DNA of 64,000 bases from WJMT01 sp964599635 (GCA_964599635.1 CAZRGM010000009.1:74742-138741); one strand, 5' to 3'. Counted from the stretch's first letter, positions 1 through 9,059 are shown. The notes: generated by a model from the letters alone, not told the origin. Made by a program: numbers and translations.

Positions 1-764
1 GGAGTGTTGGATATCTTATAAGCCATCTGATAAAAACCAAGCATGGTTGCTCCCAATAATTTTCCAACCAACAAATCATCCCCCTGGGTGATAAGAAAAA
101 CCAGCACCGTGGAACCTAAAATCCACTTCCCAAACCCGAAAAGTTCTCGGGCTTTATGAAAGTTCCCGCTGATTTTTGGCCTATATGGATGGATGATATA
201 GCTTGCTATAAGCTGAGCAATCTTCCCTGCAACAAATCCGAATAAGAGTGCCCAAACACTCCCCAATAAAATAGCGGCTGTCACAGCCACAGCAAAATCC
301 GTCACCGTTCCTGTTGTGATGTAAATAAACTGTTTGTGAAATTCAAGTTCTTTTTTGAAATACACCACTCCAACATTAGTAAATGCCTGGATCAGAATGA
401 CTAGTCCAATAGCTTGGACCACCCCTTTAGCCTGAGGAGTTTCAAAAAAATTAGCCACTAATGGAGCTATTAAAACAATGATAGAGAAAAGAATGATTCC
501 TCTAATGAGAAGAAAAGTCCAAGCTACATCAAGATAACCTTCTATGTTTTCCTTTTTCTGGATCAGGGCTTCTTGAAAGCCGGTCTGAGAAAAAGTTTCC
601 AGAGTCATCATAGTGAGAAGAGCGATACCCATAAGACCAAAATCTTTAGGATCTAATAATCGTGCTAGAATGATCAGCCTGCCCAGGTAAAACACCTGAT
701 GCACAAATCGCATCCCAAAAACCCATGCTCCGCTTCGGGCCACCTGGCTCCGTAGATTACTCAT
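1..764 (-). CDS. Oligosaccharide flippase (Wzx/WzxC-like), 3' part beyond window
   Basis: The visible N-terminal ~254 residues start MSNLRSQVARSGAWVF and hold several hydrophobic helices separated by short charged loops. This is the pattern of MOP-superfamily lipopolysaccharide flippases, and the LLDPKDFGLMGIA stretch is typical of the WzxC-type group. Such proteins move undecaprenyl-linked repeat units across the inner membrane. The ATG shares one base with the stop codon of the upstream gene (TAATG), so translation is probably coupled. The gene runs off the window start, so its full length and C-terminus are unseen. Confidence 0.85.
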   Translation of the reverse strand, partial: MSNLRSQVARSGAWVFGMRFVHQVFYLGRLIILARLLDPKDFGLMGIALLTMMTLETFSQTGFQEALIQKKENIEGYLDVAWTFLLIRGIILFSIIVLIAPLVANFFETPQAKGVVQAIGLVILIQAFTNVGVVYFKKELEFHKQFIYITTGTVTDFAVAVTAAILLGSVWALLFGFVAGKIAQLIASYIIHPYRPKISGNFHKARELFGFGKWILGSTVLVFLITQGDDLLVGKLLGATMLGFYQMAYKISNT

Positions 765-1804
765 TAATTTATATGCATCCGTGAGAGAATTATTCTGGCA
801 TGGGATAATATTTCATTCCATCTCCCCGTAAGAATCAATTTTAATGCGAGCTGGATTTTTTTCTTCAATCTAAAAACAACTTGATGACCTCTTTTGACCA
901 AAATAAATCCAAATCCTCCTTTTTGTTCAATTTTGAAAGCTCCATAACGATTAATTTTATATTTAGGAGGAATTTCTCTCCACCTTGGAAATGTAAACAA
1001 AGAGCTGGATTTCTCACTTATGTAATGATACAGAATATATTCCTTACTATTACAAAACACTCTTCCATGATCATAAATAACTTCTCTACTACGCGGTATC
1101 ATTTCTAAGGCAATGGTCTTAAAAAGAGGCTTCAATGAGTGGGTTTTTTCTCCGATTTTAACTAATTCAGTAAAACTCACAATGGGTATATTGATATCAA
1201 ATATTGACTTTCCTTTCCGGAGTTCTTCCCATGCTTTCCCGCATTCACAAAAAGAGTAAAAATTTTGAGAATCCTCAAATACTTTAATATAATCAGGGCT
1301 CTGCTTATAAAGAGCATTCATTTTTGGTTTGTTTTTCATAAGGAATAAAGATCCTGTTGTATATTCTTTACGGACAAATAGAGCATCATATTTTTGAAGA
1401 ACATCATTTGTAAAAAACTTTCTTATTTGCCCATAAACTAGATCAATATCACTATTTCCCCAAAAATCAAACCCACTTATATATCCGTTAAAAATTTCTC
1501 CATACGAAGGCCTTAAATCGCAAATCTTATAAGGACTATCTATTTTTATATTCAGTTTTAGACGTTCAGAAGCAAGTTGATTGAAATCCTTAAGAGTTAA
1601 ATGATAATATCTGCAATTTGGCAGAATATACATTTTTTTTGTAATCCCACAATCACTAAAAAACAAGAATTCAATGTCAGGATTATTCGCACAGCTGTTT
1701 AAAAATAAGTCAAAATAGATAGGCCATCCTCCAAAATAAACAACAATAATACATATAGATTGACCTGGAGAATCAACTTTAGAAAATGGTTCTAATGAAT
1801 TCAT
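764..1804 (-). CDS. DUF6625 family protein, putative glycosyltransferase
   Basis: The protein resembles the DUF6625 group found in polysaccharide clusters. It has a hydrophobic first strand followed by YFGGWP, then PYKICDLRPSYG, and FDFWGNSDIDLVYG, whose D-x-D is a likely nucleotide-sugar/metal site. The fold is presumed GT-A-like but the activity is not established. I chose the ATG at 1804 because family members begin shortly before the YFG motif. An in-frame ATG at 1900 would add 32 residues and overlap the methyltransferase gene by 38 bases, and neither start has a clear ribosome site. The gene lies between a methyltransferase and a flippase in one minus-strand operon. Confidence 0.75.
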   Translation of the reverse strand: MNSLEPFSKVDSPGQSICIIVVYFGGWPIYFDLFLNSCANNPDIEFLFFSDCGITKKMYILPNCRYYHLTLKDFNQLASERLKLNIKIDSPYKICDLRPSYGEIFNGYISGFDFWGNSDIDLVYGQIRKFFTNDVLQKYDALFVRKEYTTGSLFLMKNKPKMNALYKQSPDYIKVFEDSQNFYSFCECGKAWEELRKGKSIFDINIPIVSFTELVKIGEKTHSLKPLFKTIALEMIPRSREVIYDHGRVFCNSKEYILYHYISEKSSSLFTFPRWREIPPKYKINRYGAFKIEQKGGFGFILVKRGHQVVFRLKKKIQLALKLILTGRWNEILSHARIILSRMHIN

Positions 1805-1862
1805 ATCACAAGGCAAAAGTATGATCTTTATTGTATTATAATTATGTTTTTTTAAATGAAAA

Positions 1863-2573
1863 CTATTTTTTCTCTGCCAGCACAATGGTAAAAAGGCCAT
1901 AATAAGGAAATATTTTGGCTAGAAATTTTCCAATAAGAGGAATCCCCCATGTTCCCCCATGGTTGCTGATAACTTTAAATCCATATATTCCCAGCAGGTC
2001 GTTCATCGCCCTAGTGGCGAAAAGCCTTAAATGACCATGGCCTTGGGTTCCATATTCTGCAGCTCTCCCCCATCTATGGGTTGAAAAAACATTTCCTAAA
2101 CCATAATATTTATCCGACACCATATTCATGGGAGGATTTATGGTGAACAGCATCATCAATATATAAACCAATGCGGCTTGATTGGGCACGGATACCAGGA
2201 AATAGCCTCCCGGTTTTAAAACACGATAAGATTCTTCCATCACATGGTCTGTATTAGGGATATGTTCCAGACACTGTGAACTGACTACAACATCTATGGA
2301 GTTGCTCTCAAGGTTCCATCTTTCTTTTCCTAGATCCTGCTCCAGACAAGTGTATCCAAGACTGCGGCAGTATGAAGAAACTTCTTTAAATTCAATAACA
2401 AACTTATCTCTGACTTTCACCTGCTTTAAGCTTTCCAAAAGAGGAGCCTTTCCTGGTCCTAATTCCAGAAATTTTCCCTTCATTGGTCGAAGATAATCCC
2501 GCATAACAGATCTATTTATATTGGCAGCCTCTCGGAATGGAGCTGCAAGGATATTTTTTAACTTATCAAACAT
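1863..2573 (-). CDS. Class I SAM-dependent methyltransferase
   Basis: Rossmann-type methyltransferase of the Methyltransf_11 kind. Motif I is FLELGPGKAPLL, followed by an acidic strand (FVIEFKE), then VVVSSQCLEHIPN and the post-motif VLKPGGYFLVSVPN. It probably methylates a sugar or lipid-linked glycan, as suggested by the DUF6625 and flippase genes downstream. I chose the ATG at 2573 because GGGTGA lies a few bases upstream; a TTG at 2585 would add four residues. The substrate cannot be told from sequence. Confidence 0.85.
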   Translation of the reverse strand: MFDKLKNILAAPFREAANINRSVMRDYLRPMKGKFLELGPGKAPLLESLKQVKVRDKFVIEFKEVSSYCRSLGYTCLEQDLGKERWNLESNSIDVVVSSQCLEHIPNTDHVMEESYRVLKPGGYFLVSVPNQAALVYILMMLFTINPPMNMVSDKYYGLGNVFSTHRWGRAAEYGTQGHGHLRLFATRAMNDLLGIYGFKVISNHGGTWGIPLIGKFLAKIFPYYGLFTIVLAEKK

Positions 2574-2913
2574 CTTGTCACCCAAATATTACATCTAACT
2601 TTGCTTAAAGACAGGCTACCGCCGGTGGGCTTTTTTTGCTTCTTTGATTCAGTTGTCATCCCGCTCAAAACTATCAATCTATTGATAAGGACCGTTTAAG
2701 TCTCTTCTTTCCCTCTTCCTTCATATCTTCAAATTACAGAAATACCTCTCCAATTTGATAAAATCTATCAATTATACCTTATTTCTCAACAATTCACCCT
2801 CTCTAAAATAATCTGGAATGATTATGCCCCTATTTGAAAATAAAAAAAATACCCAACCCAGATGATTCTCAGGGTGATATTCCATACCTATCTCTAACCC
2901 CTTTAGGTGACTT
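2574..2913. other. Intergenic region between methyltransferase and signal peptidase genes
   Basis: About 340 bases with no credible gene. It is AT-rich and holds two inverted repeats built on a TATCAA/TTGATA half-site, listed separately, plus a short GC-rich dyad (around 2617-2632) followed by seven T on the plus strand. No known plus-strand gene ends there, so I do not call that dyad a terminator. Confidence 0.6.
2682..2771. promoter_or_regulatory. Pair of TATCAA/TTGATA inverted repeats, possible operator
   Basis: Two dyads lie 57 bases apart: TATCAAT-CT-ATTGATA at 2682-2697 and TTGATA-AAATC-TATCAA at 2755-2771. Four copies of one half-site in 90 bases, 110-200 bases upstream of the methyltransferase start, would suit a dimeric regulator of the minus-strand operon. 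No regulator gene is seen next to it, and AT-rich sequence produces such dyads by chance, so the call is tentative. Confidence 0.3.
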
Positions 2914-3432
2914 TTACCTCACAAATCCTCTTCGCAACAACCAGATCAGCTTCCAGAGATAAAACAAAAAACGCCTCCCCATCCCATCCCGTGAGACCAT
3001 GGCAACCGCATATTTCTCAGGCCCCAGAGAAAAAGACACGGTTTTTCCTTTCCTTTCAATCTTCACAACACGGCCGAAAATCGCCTTTCTATCCACCAGG
3101 CCATCCATCTTAAAAGCATTATCCCCTTTGATTAAATACTGCATCCCTTCTCTTCCAACCACTCTGTGGACAATTAATTTCCCTGAAACAGGCTCTTCAC
3201 AGGCAACCACATCCCCAATCTGGATAGTTCGATCGACCAATGGAGCTAGAGTGATCACATCACCGTTCCGAATAAACGGCTGCATGCTGAAACCTTTTGC
3301 TTGAAATCTGAATTTTTTCCCTCTCTGGAGAACTTCCTTAAGGAATGCCTTCATGGACTCCTTATCTAATGAGATTTCACCTTTCTTTCGAACAACGATT
3401 CCCGGCTCAAGCCTTAAATTTAAGTTTCTCAT
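2914..3432 (-). CDS. S24/S26-type signal peptidase, ER-like (Ser-His-Asp)
   Basis: A 172-residue signal-peptidase-like serine protease. The nucleophile is Ser49 in GFSMQPFIRNGD. His89 in KLIVHRVV stands where the classic bacterial enzyme has its catalytic lysine, and Asp104 in KGDN completes the ER/SipW-type triad. The C-terminus (FLFYLWKLIWLLRRG) could be a short membrane anchor, and there is no N-terminal anchor. In other genomes such peptidases occur in exopolysaccharide or exosortase clusters, and their substrate is generally unknown. A strong promoter lies about 90 bases upstream. The start MRNLNLRL is the first available. Confidence 0.8.
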   Translation of the reverse strand: MRNLNLRLEPGIVVRKKGEISLDKESMKAFLKEVLQRGKKFRFQAKGFSMQPFIRNGDVITLAPLVDRTIQIGDVVACEEPVSGKLIVHRVVGREGMQYLIKGDNAFKMDGLVDRKAIFGRVVKIERKGKTVSFSLGPEKYAVAMVSRDGMGRRFLFYLWKLIWLLRRGFVR

Positions 3433-3518
3433 GTAAAATCCGACTTTTCTGCTTAAAACTTTATATCCATTCCAAAGAATATCGAATTTCTCACCTTATC
3501 TTTCCCTTCATCTGGAGA

Positions 3519-3547
3519 ATTATATGTTCAATAGAGATATGTTTCAA
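3519..3547 (-). promoter_or_regulatory. Sigma70-type promoter of the signal peptidase gene
   Basis: On the minus strand, TTGAAA (3547-3542), a 17-base spacer and TATAAT (3524-3519) form a near-consensus housekeeping promoter. Transcription would start near 3512 and leave a leader of about 80 bases before the ATG at 3432. It may also feed the methyltransferase operon downstream. Confidence 0.6.
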
Positions 3548-3661
3548 TAGTTATATGCATGAGTTAATAAGAAAACAAAGCACTCTGTTCTTCCTGCGGA
3601 AAACAAATTAAATTTTTAATAAAAATCCTCAAGCCATAATCTTCATAATAATTTTCACTTT

Positions 3662-4444
3662 TTAGATCATTGAATCAAGAAATGATCGGACAGCTTTGTA
3701 GGCTTTCTCTATTTGGAGTGAGGAAGTACAGGCCGTGCGAATTTTTTCTAAATATTTTCTCTTGTTAAACTGCTCATACGTAAGTGGAAAATTCAGATCA
3801 TAGACCCAGGCCATTTGAAGGAGCTTAAAATCATTGAGACTCTGGATGTTTTTGGCGTTTACACTCTTCCCAGAGATGATGTCCTTAAAAACGGCATCTG
3901 AAATTTGAGGGGTGTTCGGAAGCTCAAGTTCCAGGCTTTCATTGGAATTTTTGTCCTTGTTTCTATAGTACTCGGTCACCACGAAAAGAATATCCAGTTT
4001 ATCCGCATCCCTGAGCAGCTTGGAAAAGAAAAGACAGCGCTCGGTTTCGCCTGAAGGAAGAGCCGCTCTGTTGTGATAAGATATGGCACAGATAATGAGT
4101 TTTTGGGAGGCTGGATCTATTTTTTTGAGAACTTGTTCTTGATTGATGACTTTGAGGCTCAATTGGGCATGATCTTCGGACTTAAAATCATTAAAAGTCC
4201 GGTATCGGTCATACTGTTCAAATCGACCCACATCGTGGAGAAGAGCCATGGTTTGTGCGAGGTTAAGCTCTTGAGGATTGAGGCCAAGACTTTCCCCCAG
4301 AGCGCTGATCTCTCGGCATACCCTGTAGGTATGATCTTTTTTCAGTTCGATATTTTGGATATATATCGGGTCAGAAGATTTGAATTGGCTGACATAACTT
4401 TTAAACCATGATTCGATATTTTTAAGCTGCTTTTGGGAAATCAT
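3662..4444 (-). CDS. HD-domain phosphohydrolase
   Basis: A 260-residue single-domain protein with the HD superfamily metal ligands in order: His38, His70-Asp71 (ALLHDVGRFEQYD), His92, His124 (AISYHNRA) and Asp146 (LRDADKLD). HD proteins of this size hydrolyse phosphomonoesters or nucleotides, but the substrate cannot be predicted. It has no signal peptide and is probably cytoplasmic. It is transcribed divergently from the glycosidase gene to its right across a 153-base spacer. No functional link to the polysaccharide genes is evident. Confidence 0.8.
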   Translation of the reverse strand: MISQKQLKNIESWFKSYVSQFKSSDPIYIQNIELKKDHTYRVCREISALGESLGLNPQELNLAQTMALLHDVGRFEQYDRYRTFNDFKSEDHAQLSLKVINQEQVLKKIDPASQKLIICAISYHNRAALPSGETERCLFFSKLLRDADKLDILFVVTEYYRNKDKNSNESLELELPNTPQISDAVFKDIISGKSVNAKNIQSLNDFKLLQMAWVYDLNFPLTYEQFNKRKYLEKIRTACTSSLQIEKAYKAVRSFLDSMI

Positions 4445-4597
4445 CTTTTTGGATTAAGAACAGGTAATTTAGGCAAATTGGATACTCAATGTGCTTTCTG
4501 GCTCCGGTCTTAAAATTATTTTATATGACAATTTTTTCATTGTTGTTTTTATTTCTGATAAATAATAACATAAAGCAGTTAATATTTAAATAAAAAA

Positions 4598-6769
4598 ATG
4601 TTTAAAAAGCTGAGACTCATAACCCTTGTTGTTCTAGGTATTATCATTGCGCTTTACGGGTATTTCACGGTCAAAAATTTCAACCAGCCCGGAAAAGAAT
4701 CCGGGCCAGAGTTTGCTGCAGAGATCATCCCTGAGATCAAAGAACTTAACTCTTTAGAGGGAGAGCATATAGAGATCGCTTTTGAGCTGAAGAATACGGG
4801 AAAAGAGGCTTGGCTTCATCAAGGAGATAAAGCCTGTTTGTTCTCTTATCATGTGCTCAATGAAGATAAAGAAATAATCCAGTTTGACAACCGCCGCATC
4901 AGCCTCCCTGAGACCGTTCAGCCTGGAGAAAGCATTTCATTGAGCGCAGGCATCCCAAGCCCCATGTCCGAGGGAACCTATGCCCTAGAATTTGACCTTT
5001 TAAGGGAAGGGATTGCGTGGTTTGAAGATTATGGGTCCCAAACTTCGGAAGTGATTTTGAGAGTGCAAAAAAGACAGTGGGACGAAAAGGATACCTTCTT
5101 CCGATCCAGACTTAAGCCTCTCGATGAACTTTTTCATCTCATCCGCATCACCCTGGAAGAGAATAAAGTGGCCTTTAAGGGAAAATCAGGAACCATTGAT
5201 GGTTTTTCAGCAGGAAAAGACTATCCTCAAATCTGGCTTAGAGATTCAAACACCATACTTCCCGCAGCCCGCTATTTTTATGAGGAATCTTATCTCTCAT
5301 CCTGGCTCAAAGAGCATCTCTTCTATCAGCAAGAAAACGGCTCGCTTTATGACTGGATCGACTCCCGCGGGAATAAGGATAAAAACACCACAGAGACTGA
5401 CCAGGAAGCCAGCGCAGTGCAGGCTGCCTATCAAATCTATGAAATCATGGGAACCAAATGGCTTCAAAAAAAAATCAAAAGCCAGCGCATCATAGACCGC
5501 CTGGAGAAGGCTCTGGAATATGTCCTCCTAAATCGGTTTGACAAAAGACAGGGGCTTTTAACCGGTGCTCACACCGCAGACTGGGGGGATGTGGATGTGG
5601 TGGATCAAGGGCAGGAAGCCATTTATGTGGATGAGCGCACCGTGTGGACAGCTGATATTTACGACCAGTCCATGTTTTATAAAGCCTGTATGGAATTAGC
5701 TGAAATGTGGGAGGCTTTAAGCGAAAATAAAAAAGCCCGGGATTGGCGCGGGATCGCTTCTTCCCTGCGCGCCCACACCAATCAAAAGCTCTGGCAGCCT
5801 GACAAAGGTTTCTACCGGATTCATATTCATCTCAGCTCATGGAAGCATGAGTTTGATGAAGCGGAGCTATTCGCCATGGGCGGAAACACGGTAGCTGTTC
5901 TTTCAGGCATGGCGGACTCTCTTCAAGCCCAAAAAATTATAGAGACCGCTCTTCAGAGACAAAAACAGTATGGGATATCCACTGTCAGCGGGACTCTGCT
6001 TCCCCCTTACCCTGAAAACACATTTAAACACGCTTTGATGGACCAGCCCTATGAATACCAAAACGGAGCACAGTGGGACTGGTTCGGAGGCCGGCTCATC
6101 ACCTCTATGTTTGAAAACGGCTTCAGCGCTCAAGCCCAGAATAAACTGATTGAAATCATAGAGAAAAACATAAAAAACAAGGGATTTTTTGAATGGGACA
6201 CCCGGGAGGGAACTGGCAGGGGAAGTGATTGTTTCTGCGGAAGCGCCGGGGTTTTGACTCAGGCGGTGGTGGAATCCTATTTCGGCATTAAATCTACATA
6301 CCAATCCTTATCCATAGAACCCAAGCTGGGAAAAGAATCCGGCCGCATTCATTTGTTTCAGCCGGCCAATGATATTTCTGTGGAGTATGATTATCAGGTT
6401 GATAGTGAAGCCTCGAAAATCACTCTCCAATACCGCAGTAACTTTAAAAAAAGAGGCTTCCTAAAAATTCTCATTCCGGAGAGCCTGAAAATCAAAGGAA
6501 AAGAGCCTAAAAAACAAGATTTCAAAGTTCTTATCGATGGTCAAAATGCAGATTTTGACCTTAAAACAGTGCATCTAGATCAATTCATTGTGTTTGAAAC
6601 AGATTTTAATGACCATAAAGCTGAAATTATTCTCCTTAAAATGAAAAAGGCGATCCGCTATTTCTCTTTAAATTCAATCTCTCCCACCGCTATCCCTAAA
6701 TTTCTTATATTCAAAGCCCCGTATATTTTCCATGGATTCCAAGCCCGGCTCACTATAAGAGGTTTTTGA
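4598..6769 (+). CDS. Membrane-anchored (alpha/alpha)6 glycosidase (GH63/GH15-like) with an acquired C-terminal tail
   Basis: The N-terminus (residues 1-25) is a signal anchor. A beta-sandwich-like domain with NTGKEAW and PGESISL features spans about 40-165. A six-hairpin glycosidase domain follows, with PQIWLRDSNT near 215, TAHTADWGDVD, and NGAQWDWFGGRL near 495, motifs of the glucosidase/debranching-type families. It probably trims an extracytoplasmic alpha-glycan. The last ~35 residues (SISPTAIPKF onward to the stop) match the antisense translation of the 3' end of the O-antigen-ligase gene at 49841-51895 (SPKAIPKF). They therefore come from a decayed ligase copy lying antisense. The original protein probably ended near residue 685. 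There is no clear ribosome site before the ATG. Confidence 0.75.
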   Translation: MFKKLRLITLVVLGIIIALYGYFTVKNFNQPGKESGPEFAAEIIPEIKELNSLEGEHIEIAFELKNTGKEAWLHQGDKACLFSYHVLNEDKEIIQFDNRRISLPETVQPGESISLSAGIPSPMSEGTYALEFDLLREGIAWFEDYGSQTSEVILRVQKRQWDEKDTFFRSRLKPLDELFHLIRITLEENKVAFKGKSGTIDGFSAGKDYPQIWLRDSNTILPAARYFYEESYLSSWLKEHLFYQQENGSLYDWIDSRGNKDKNTTETDQEASAVQAAYQIYEIMGTKWLQKKIKSQRIIDRLEKALEYVLLNRFDKRQGLLTGAHTADWGDVDVVDQGQEAIYVDERTVWTADIYDQSMFYKACMELAEMWEALSENKKARDWRGIASSLRAHTNQKLWQPDKGFYRIHIHLSSWKHEFDEAELFAMGGNTVAVLSGMADSLQAQKIIETALQRQKQYGISTVSGTLLPPYPENTFKHALMDQPYEYQNGAQWDWFGGRLITSMFENGFSAQAQNKLIEIIEKNIKNKGFFEWDTREGTGRGSDCFCGSAGVLTQAVVESYFGIKSTYQSLSIEPKLGKESGRIHLFQPANDISVEYDYQVDSEASKITLQYRSNFKKRGFLKILIPESLKIKGKEPKKQDFKVLIDGQNADFDLKTVHLDQFIVFETDFNDHKAEIILLKMKKAIRYFSLNSISPTAIPKFLIFKAPYIFHGFQARLTIRGF

Positions 6770-7640
6770 ATTACCCTTTCTTATCTTTTTGAAGATTTTC
6801 CAGAAAATCCACAGCAAAAAAACAATCCGATTAATCCTAATTCTGATCCCGCCTGAAGAAAATAATTCTCAGCTGACTAGGGGGCTAACTTGGTGTTATA
6901 AATTTTGCCATAATTAGACGCCTCAATGATGTAGCCGCCTATTTTCAGTCCAGTGAGAGGATAATCTCTGATTATGAGCACAGCCACTTCCCACAATCCA
7001 TCTCATCTTCCCCTTAAAATATTATCAAGGCTTCTTTGTTTAAAAGTGTGAGTCAATCTGGCTATGGTCTTTGAAGGCAGTTTCTCTTCTTTATTTAATC
7101 GGAAAAAGACGATGGTCGTCCCTAATAATATCATTATAATCCCAAGAGAAACAGCTGCTTTTCTTAGATAAACAGATTTGATTTTTTTAGTAGGCTTCCT
7201 TGAACTGATATACAGTGCCAAAAAAAAGTATTGAAATGAACAGACAAATCAGTCCGCTTTTTGTCCTTATAAAAAAAATTACGAATAAAGATAAGAGTGA
7301 CACTATTATAGGAATTATTCTCACAAGCCCCTTAAAAGCAAAAATCATTCCAAAGATTAAAGGCACTGTGGTCCCAATATAAGTCCCAAAAGATAAGGCA
7401 TCCTTAAAAGTTGCGTTTATCAATCCCTGCCTAATGCTGATGGGATTATTTCCTATTCGATATTATGAAAATACTGAAAAAGTCCGAAACAGAGAGAAAG
7501 CAAAGTGCTCAAACAAAGGAAAAAAGCATTTTTTTTATATAAGACCGATTTCCTACCGTAGAAATGAGGATGGGAAAGAAAGCAAAGGCCGTTAAATAAA
7601 TCAAAGAAAAAAAGACCGCAGCCTTTAACCAAAATTGCGG
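6658..7640 (-). pseudogene. Decayed O-antigen ligase/polymerase (paralogue of 49841-51895)
   Basis: Minus-strand translation in several frames follows the intact ligase at 49841-51895. In order it shows AVFFSLIYLTAFAFF, GNNPISIRQGLINATFKDALSFG (intact copy: GNNPISFTQGFINGTFKDALSFG), IRDYPLTGLKIGGYIIEASNYG, SAENYFLQAGSELGLIGLFF, and near its end RAWNPWKIYGALNIRNLGIAVGE. At least three frame breaks or stops interrupt it (around 7460, 7010-7190 and 6830). The N-terminal third and about 160 C-terminal codons are missing. The 3' end overlaps, in antisense, the end of the glycosidase gene. It is a clear remnant and not functional. Confidence 0.85.
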
Positions 7641-7644
7641 GTAC

Positions 7645-7770
7645 TATATACTTATAAAATCATTTTTGATTCAAAGGAAATGGCTTCGCTCAATGATCTC
7701 CTTAAGAAACATCTTCACTTTTTCACCAAACTTTTTATCAACAGAATATACGAGTTAAACGAAATAAGTC
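7645..7770 (-). pseudogene. Remnant of a beta-domain membrane protein (paralogue of 53086-54003)
   Basis: Minus-strand translation gives VYSVDKKFGEKVKMFLKEI, then a stop, then IKNDF. This matches the C-terminal part of the protein encoded at 53086-54003 (VYDKKLGEKAGMFLNEI, NQKWF). Nucleotide similarity is obvious around 7652-7675. Only ~40 codons survive, directly upstream of the ligase remnant, so the two were probably neighbours before decay. Confidence 0.75.
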
Positions 7771-7772
7771 AA

Positions 7773-7797
7773 ATGATATTGTGTACTTGTTTTTAAA
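7773..7797. repeat. Gene-end repeat, diverged copy at the barrel stop codon
   Basis: CAAATGATATTGTG followed by an altered TACTTGTTTTTA matches the repeat next to rfbD and the 53086 gene, except for a small rearrangement (ACTTG for TACTG). It starts exactly at the stop codon of the outer-membrane barrel gene. Confidence 0.6.
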
Positions 7798-9052
7798 AGT
7801 CGTAGACCAGGCTGCCGCCCACAAACCACCAGTATCGGTCACCATAATAATAGACATTGGTCTCTCTCTTCCAGTAATTGAGGTTGATCCCAATCCCGAT
7901 ACTTCGATAAACCCGCACCGATATTCCAGCCGTATGAGTGGTGTAGATATCCTGGCGCTGGGTTAAAATAAGGTCTCCTTCGGGCCCCCGCCAATAAACT
8001 TCCTCCAGATAGTCATTATCGCCATACCGGTAATCATAATCAAGCCTTAAAGAAGAAGTCACATAGAAGGAAACCCCGGCTCTTATTTGATTTTCAATAT
8101 AATAAAGAGCTTCTGTCCAGTAGGAAAACCGGCTGTCCCGGGCATACCCTAAACGAAAACGAAACCGCTGCAGTCGGTACTCCAGATCCGCATTCCCGAC
8201 CAGTCCGGAAAAATCCTCTCTCTCTTCCTCCAGAGGCATAAACGATTTATAACCCAAAGACAGGGTCCCCCTCATGCGCCCCAAAAGAGGAAACTGAAGC
8301 CCCACATATGCTTGATTGGAGTCTGAATCTCTCCACGCAGCCTCCACATCCAGAAAACGGTACTGAGTGAAGCCGCCTTTGAGAAAAAAGTAACTGTCCG
8401 ATAAAATTTGATAGTAAAACTCTCCGGATACGGTGCTTTCATCCCGGCTTAAGCGGCTGAAAAAGGCATACTCAGCCTCCTGGATATCCACGTCCTGAAG
8501 AGTGAAGCGCTCATAGGAGTAGCGGACTCCTAAGGAAGTCTGGCGGGCAGTCTCATAAAACAGACTTCCTTCATATTTTTTGGTCTGCACATTGACCCTG
8601 AAATCCACCTCAGAGGAAAATCGATATCTCCGGTTGGAGTAATCATATTTTCCTCCTAAAACAAACCGGTTGAGAATCTGCCATCGGATCTCAGGGGAAT
8701 AAATATGGTTCCACCGACGCTCTCTCTCAGTGTTCAAATAATAAACATACTCAGGATTCTCCCGGAAAGAGAGAATGATGGAATGCCCCACCAGAAGATA
8801 CGCGGTTACTTCTGGTGAAAAGGTGGCGGTGTAATCTGTGATTGGCTCATTCTCTTCCCGTTCTCTATACACATTGGCATCATAGCCGATGTTATTCAGC
8901 TTGATCCGGGGCACCAGATGAAAAGGGCCCACCCGCCAAACGGTCTGGTTCAGCACACTCTGCCAAAGGCTTTCAAAAGGCCGATGTCCCTGCCCGTAAA
9001 CCATTCCGGATGAGACAAGCAGGAGACTTAAGAGCAAAATTGTCTTTTTCAT
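7793..9052 (-). CDS. Outer-membrane beta-barrel protein
   Basis: Residues 1-20 form a signal peptide (MKKTILLLSLLLVSSGMVYG, cleaved before Q). The remaining ~400 residues are alternating aromatic/polar strands with many Tyr and Arg, and the protein ends in Phe (SLVYDF), the usual barrel-assembly signal. It resembles large barrels found near exopolysaccharide genes and may be a porin or polysaccharide exit protein. I chose the ATG at 9052 because it begins the signal peptide and sits 7 bases after a strong -10 box; an upstream in-frame ATG at 9106 would place extra residues ahead of the signal. The mRNA is probably leaderless. Confidence 0.8.
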   Translation of the reverse strand: MKKTILLLSLLLVSSGMVYGQGHRPFESLWQSVLNQTVWRVGPFHLVPRIKLNNIGYDANVYREREENEPITDYTATFSPEVTAYLLVGHSIILSFRENPEYVYYLNTERERRWNHIYSPEIRWQILNRFVLGGKYDYSNRRYRFSSEVDFRVNVQTKKYEGSLFYETARQTSLGVRYSYERFTLQDVDIQEAEYAFFSRLSRDESTVSGEFYYQILSDSYFFLKGGFTQYRFLDVEAAWRDSDSNQAYVGLQFPLLGRMRGTLSLGYKSFMPLEEEREDFSGLVGNADLEYRLQRFRFRLGYARDSRFSYWTEALYYIENQIRAGVSFYVTSSLRLDYDYRYGDNDYLEEVYWRGPEGDLILTQRQDIYTTHTAGISVRVYRSIGIGINLNYWKRETNVYYYGDRYWWFVGGSLVYDF

Positions 9053-9059
9053 CTGGTAA

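Noticed and set aside
2617..2640. Plus-strand intrinsic terminator (GC-rich dyad plus T7)
   Set aside because: The stem is short, with a loop too small for its best pairing, and no plus-strand gene ends there.
7003..7423. Two short minus-strand frames taken as small membrane proteins
   Set aside because: Both align to consecutive parts of the O-antigen ligase at 49841 and are pieces of one frameshifted pseudogene.
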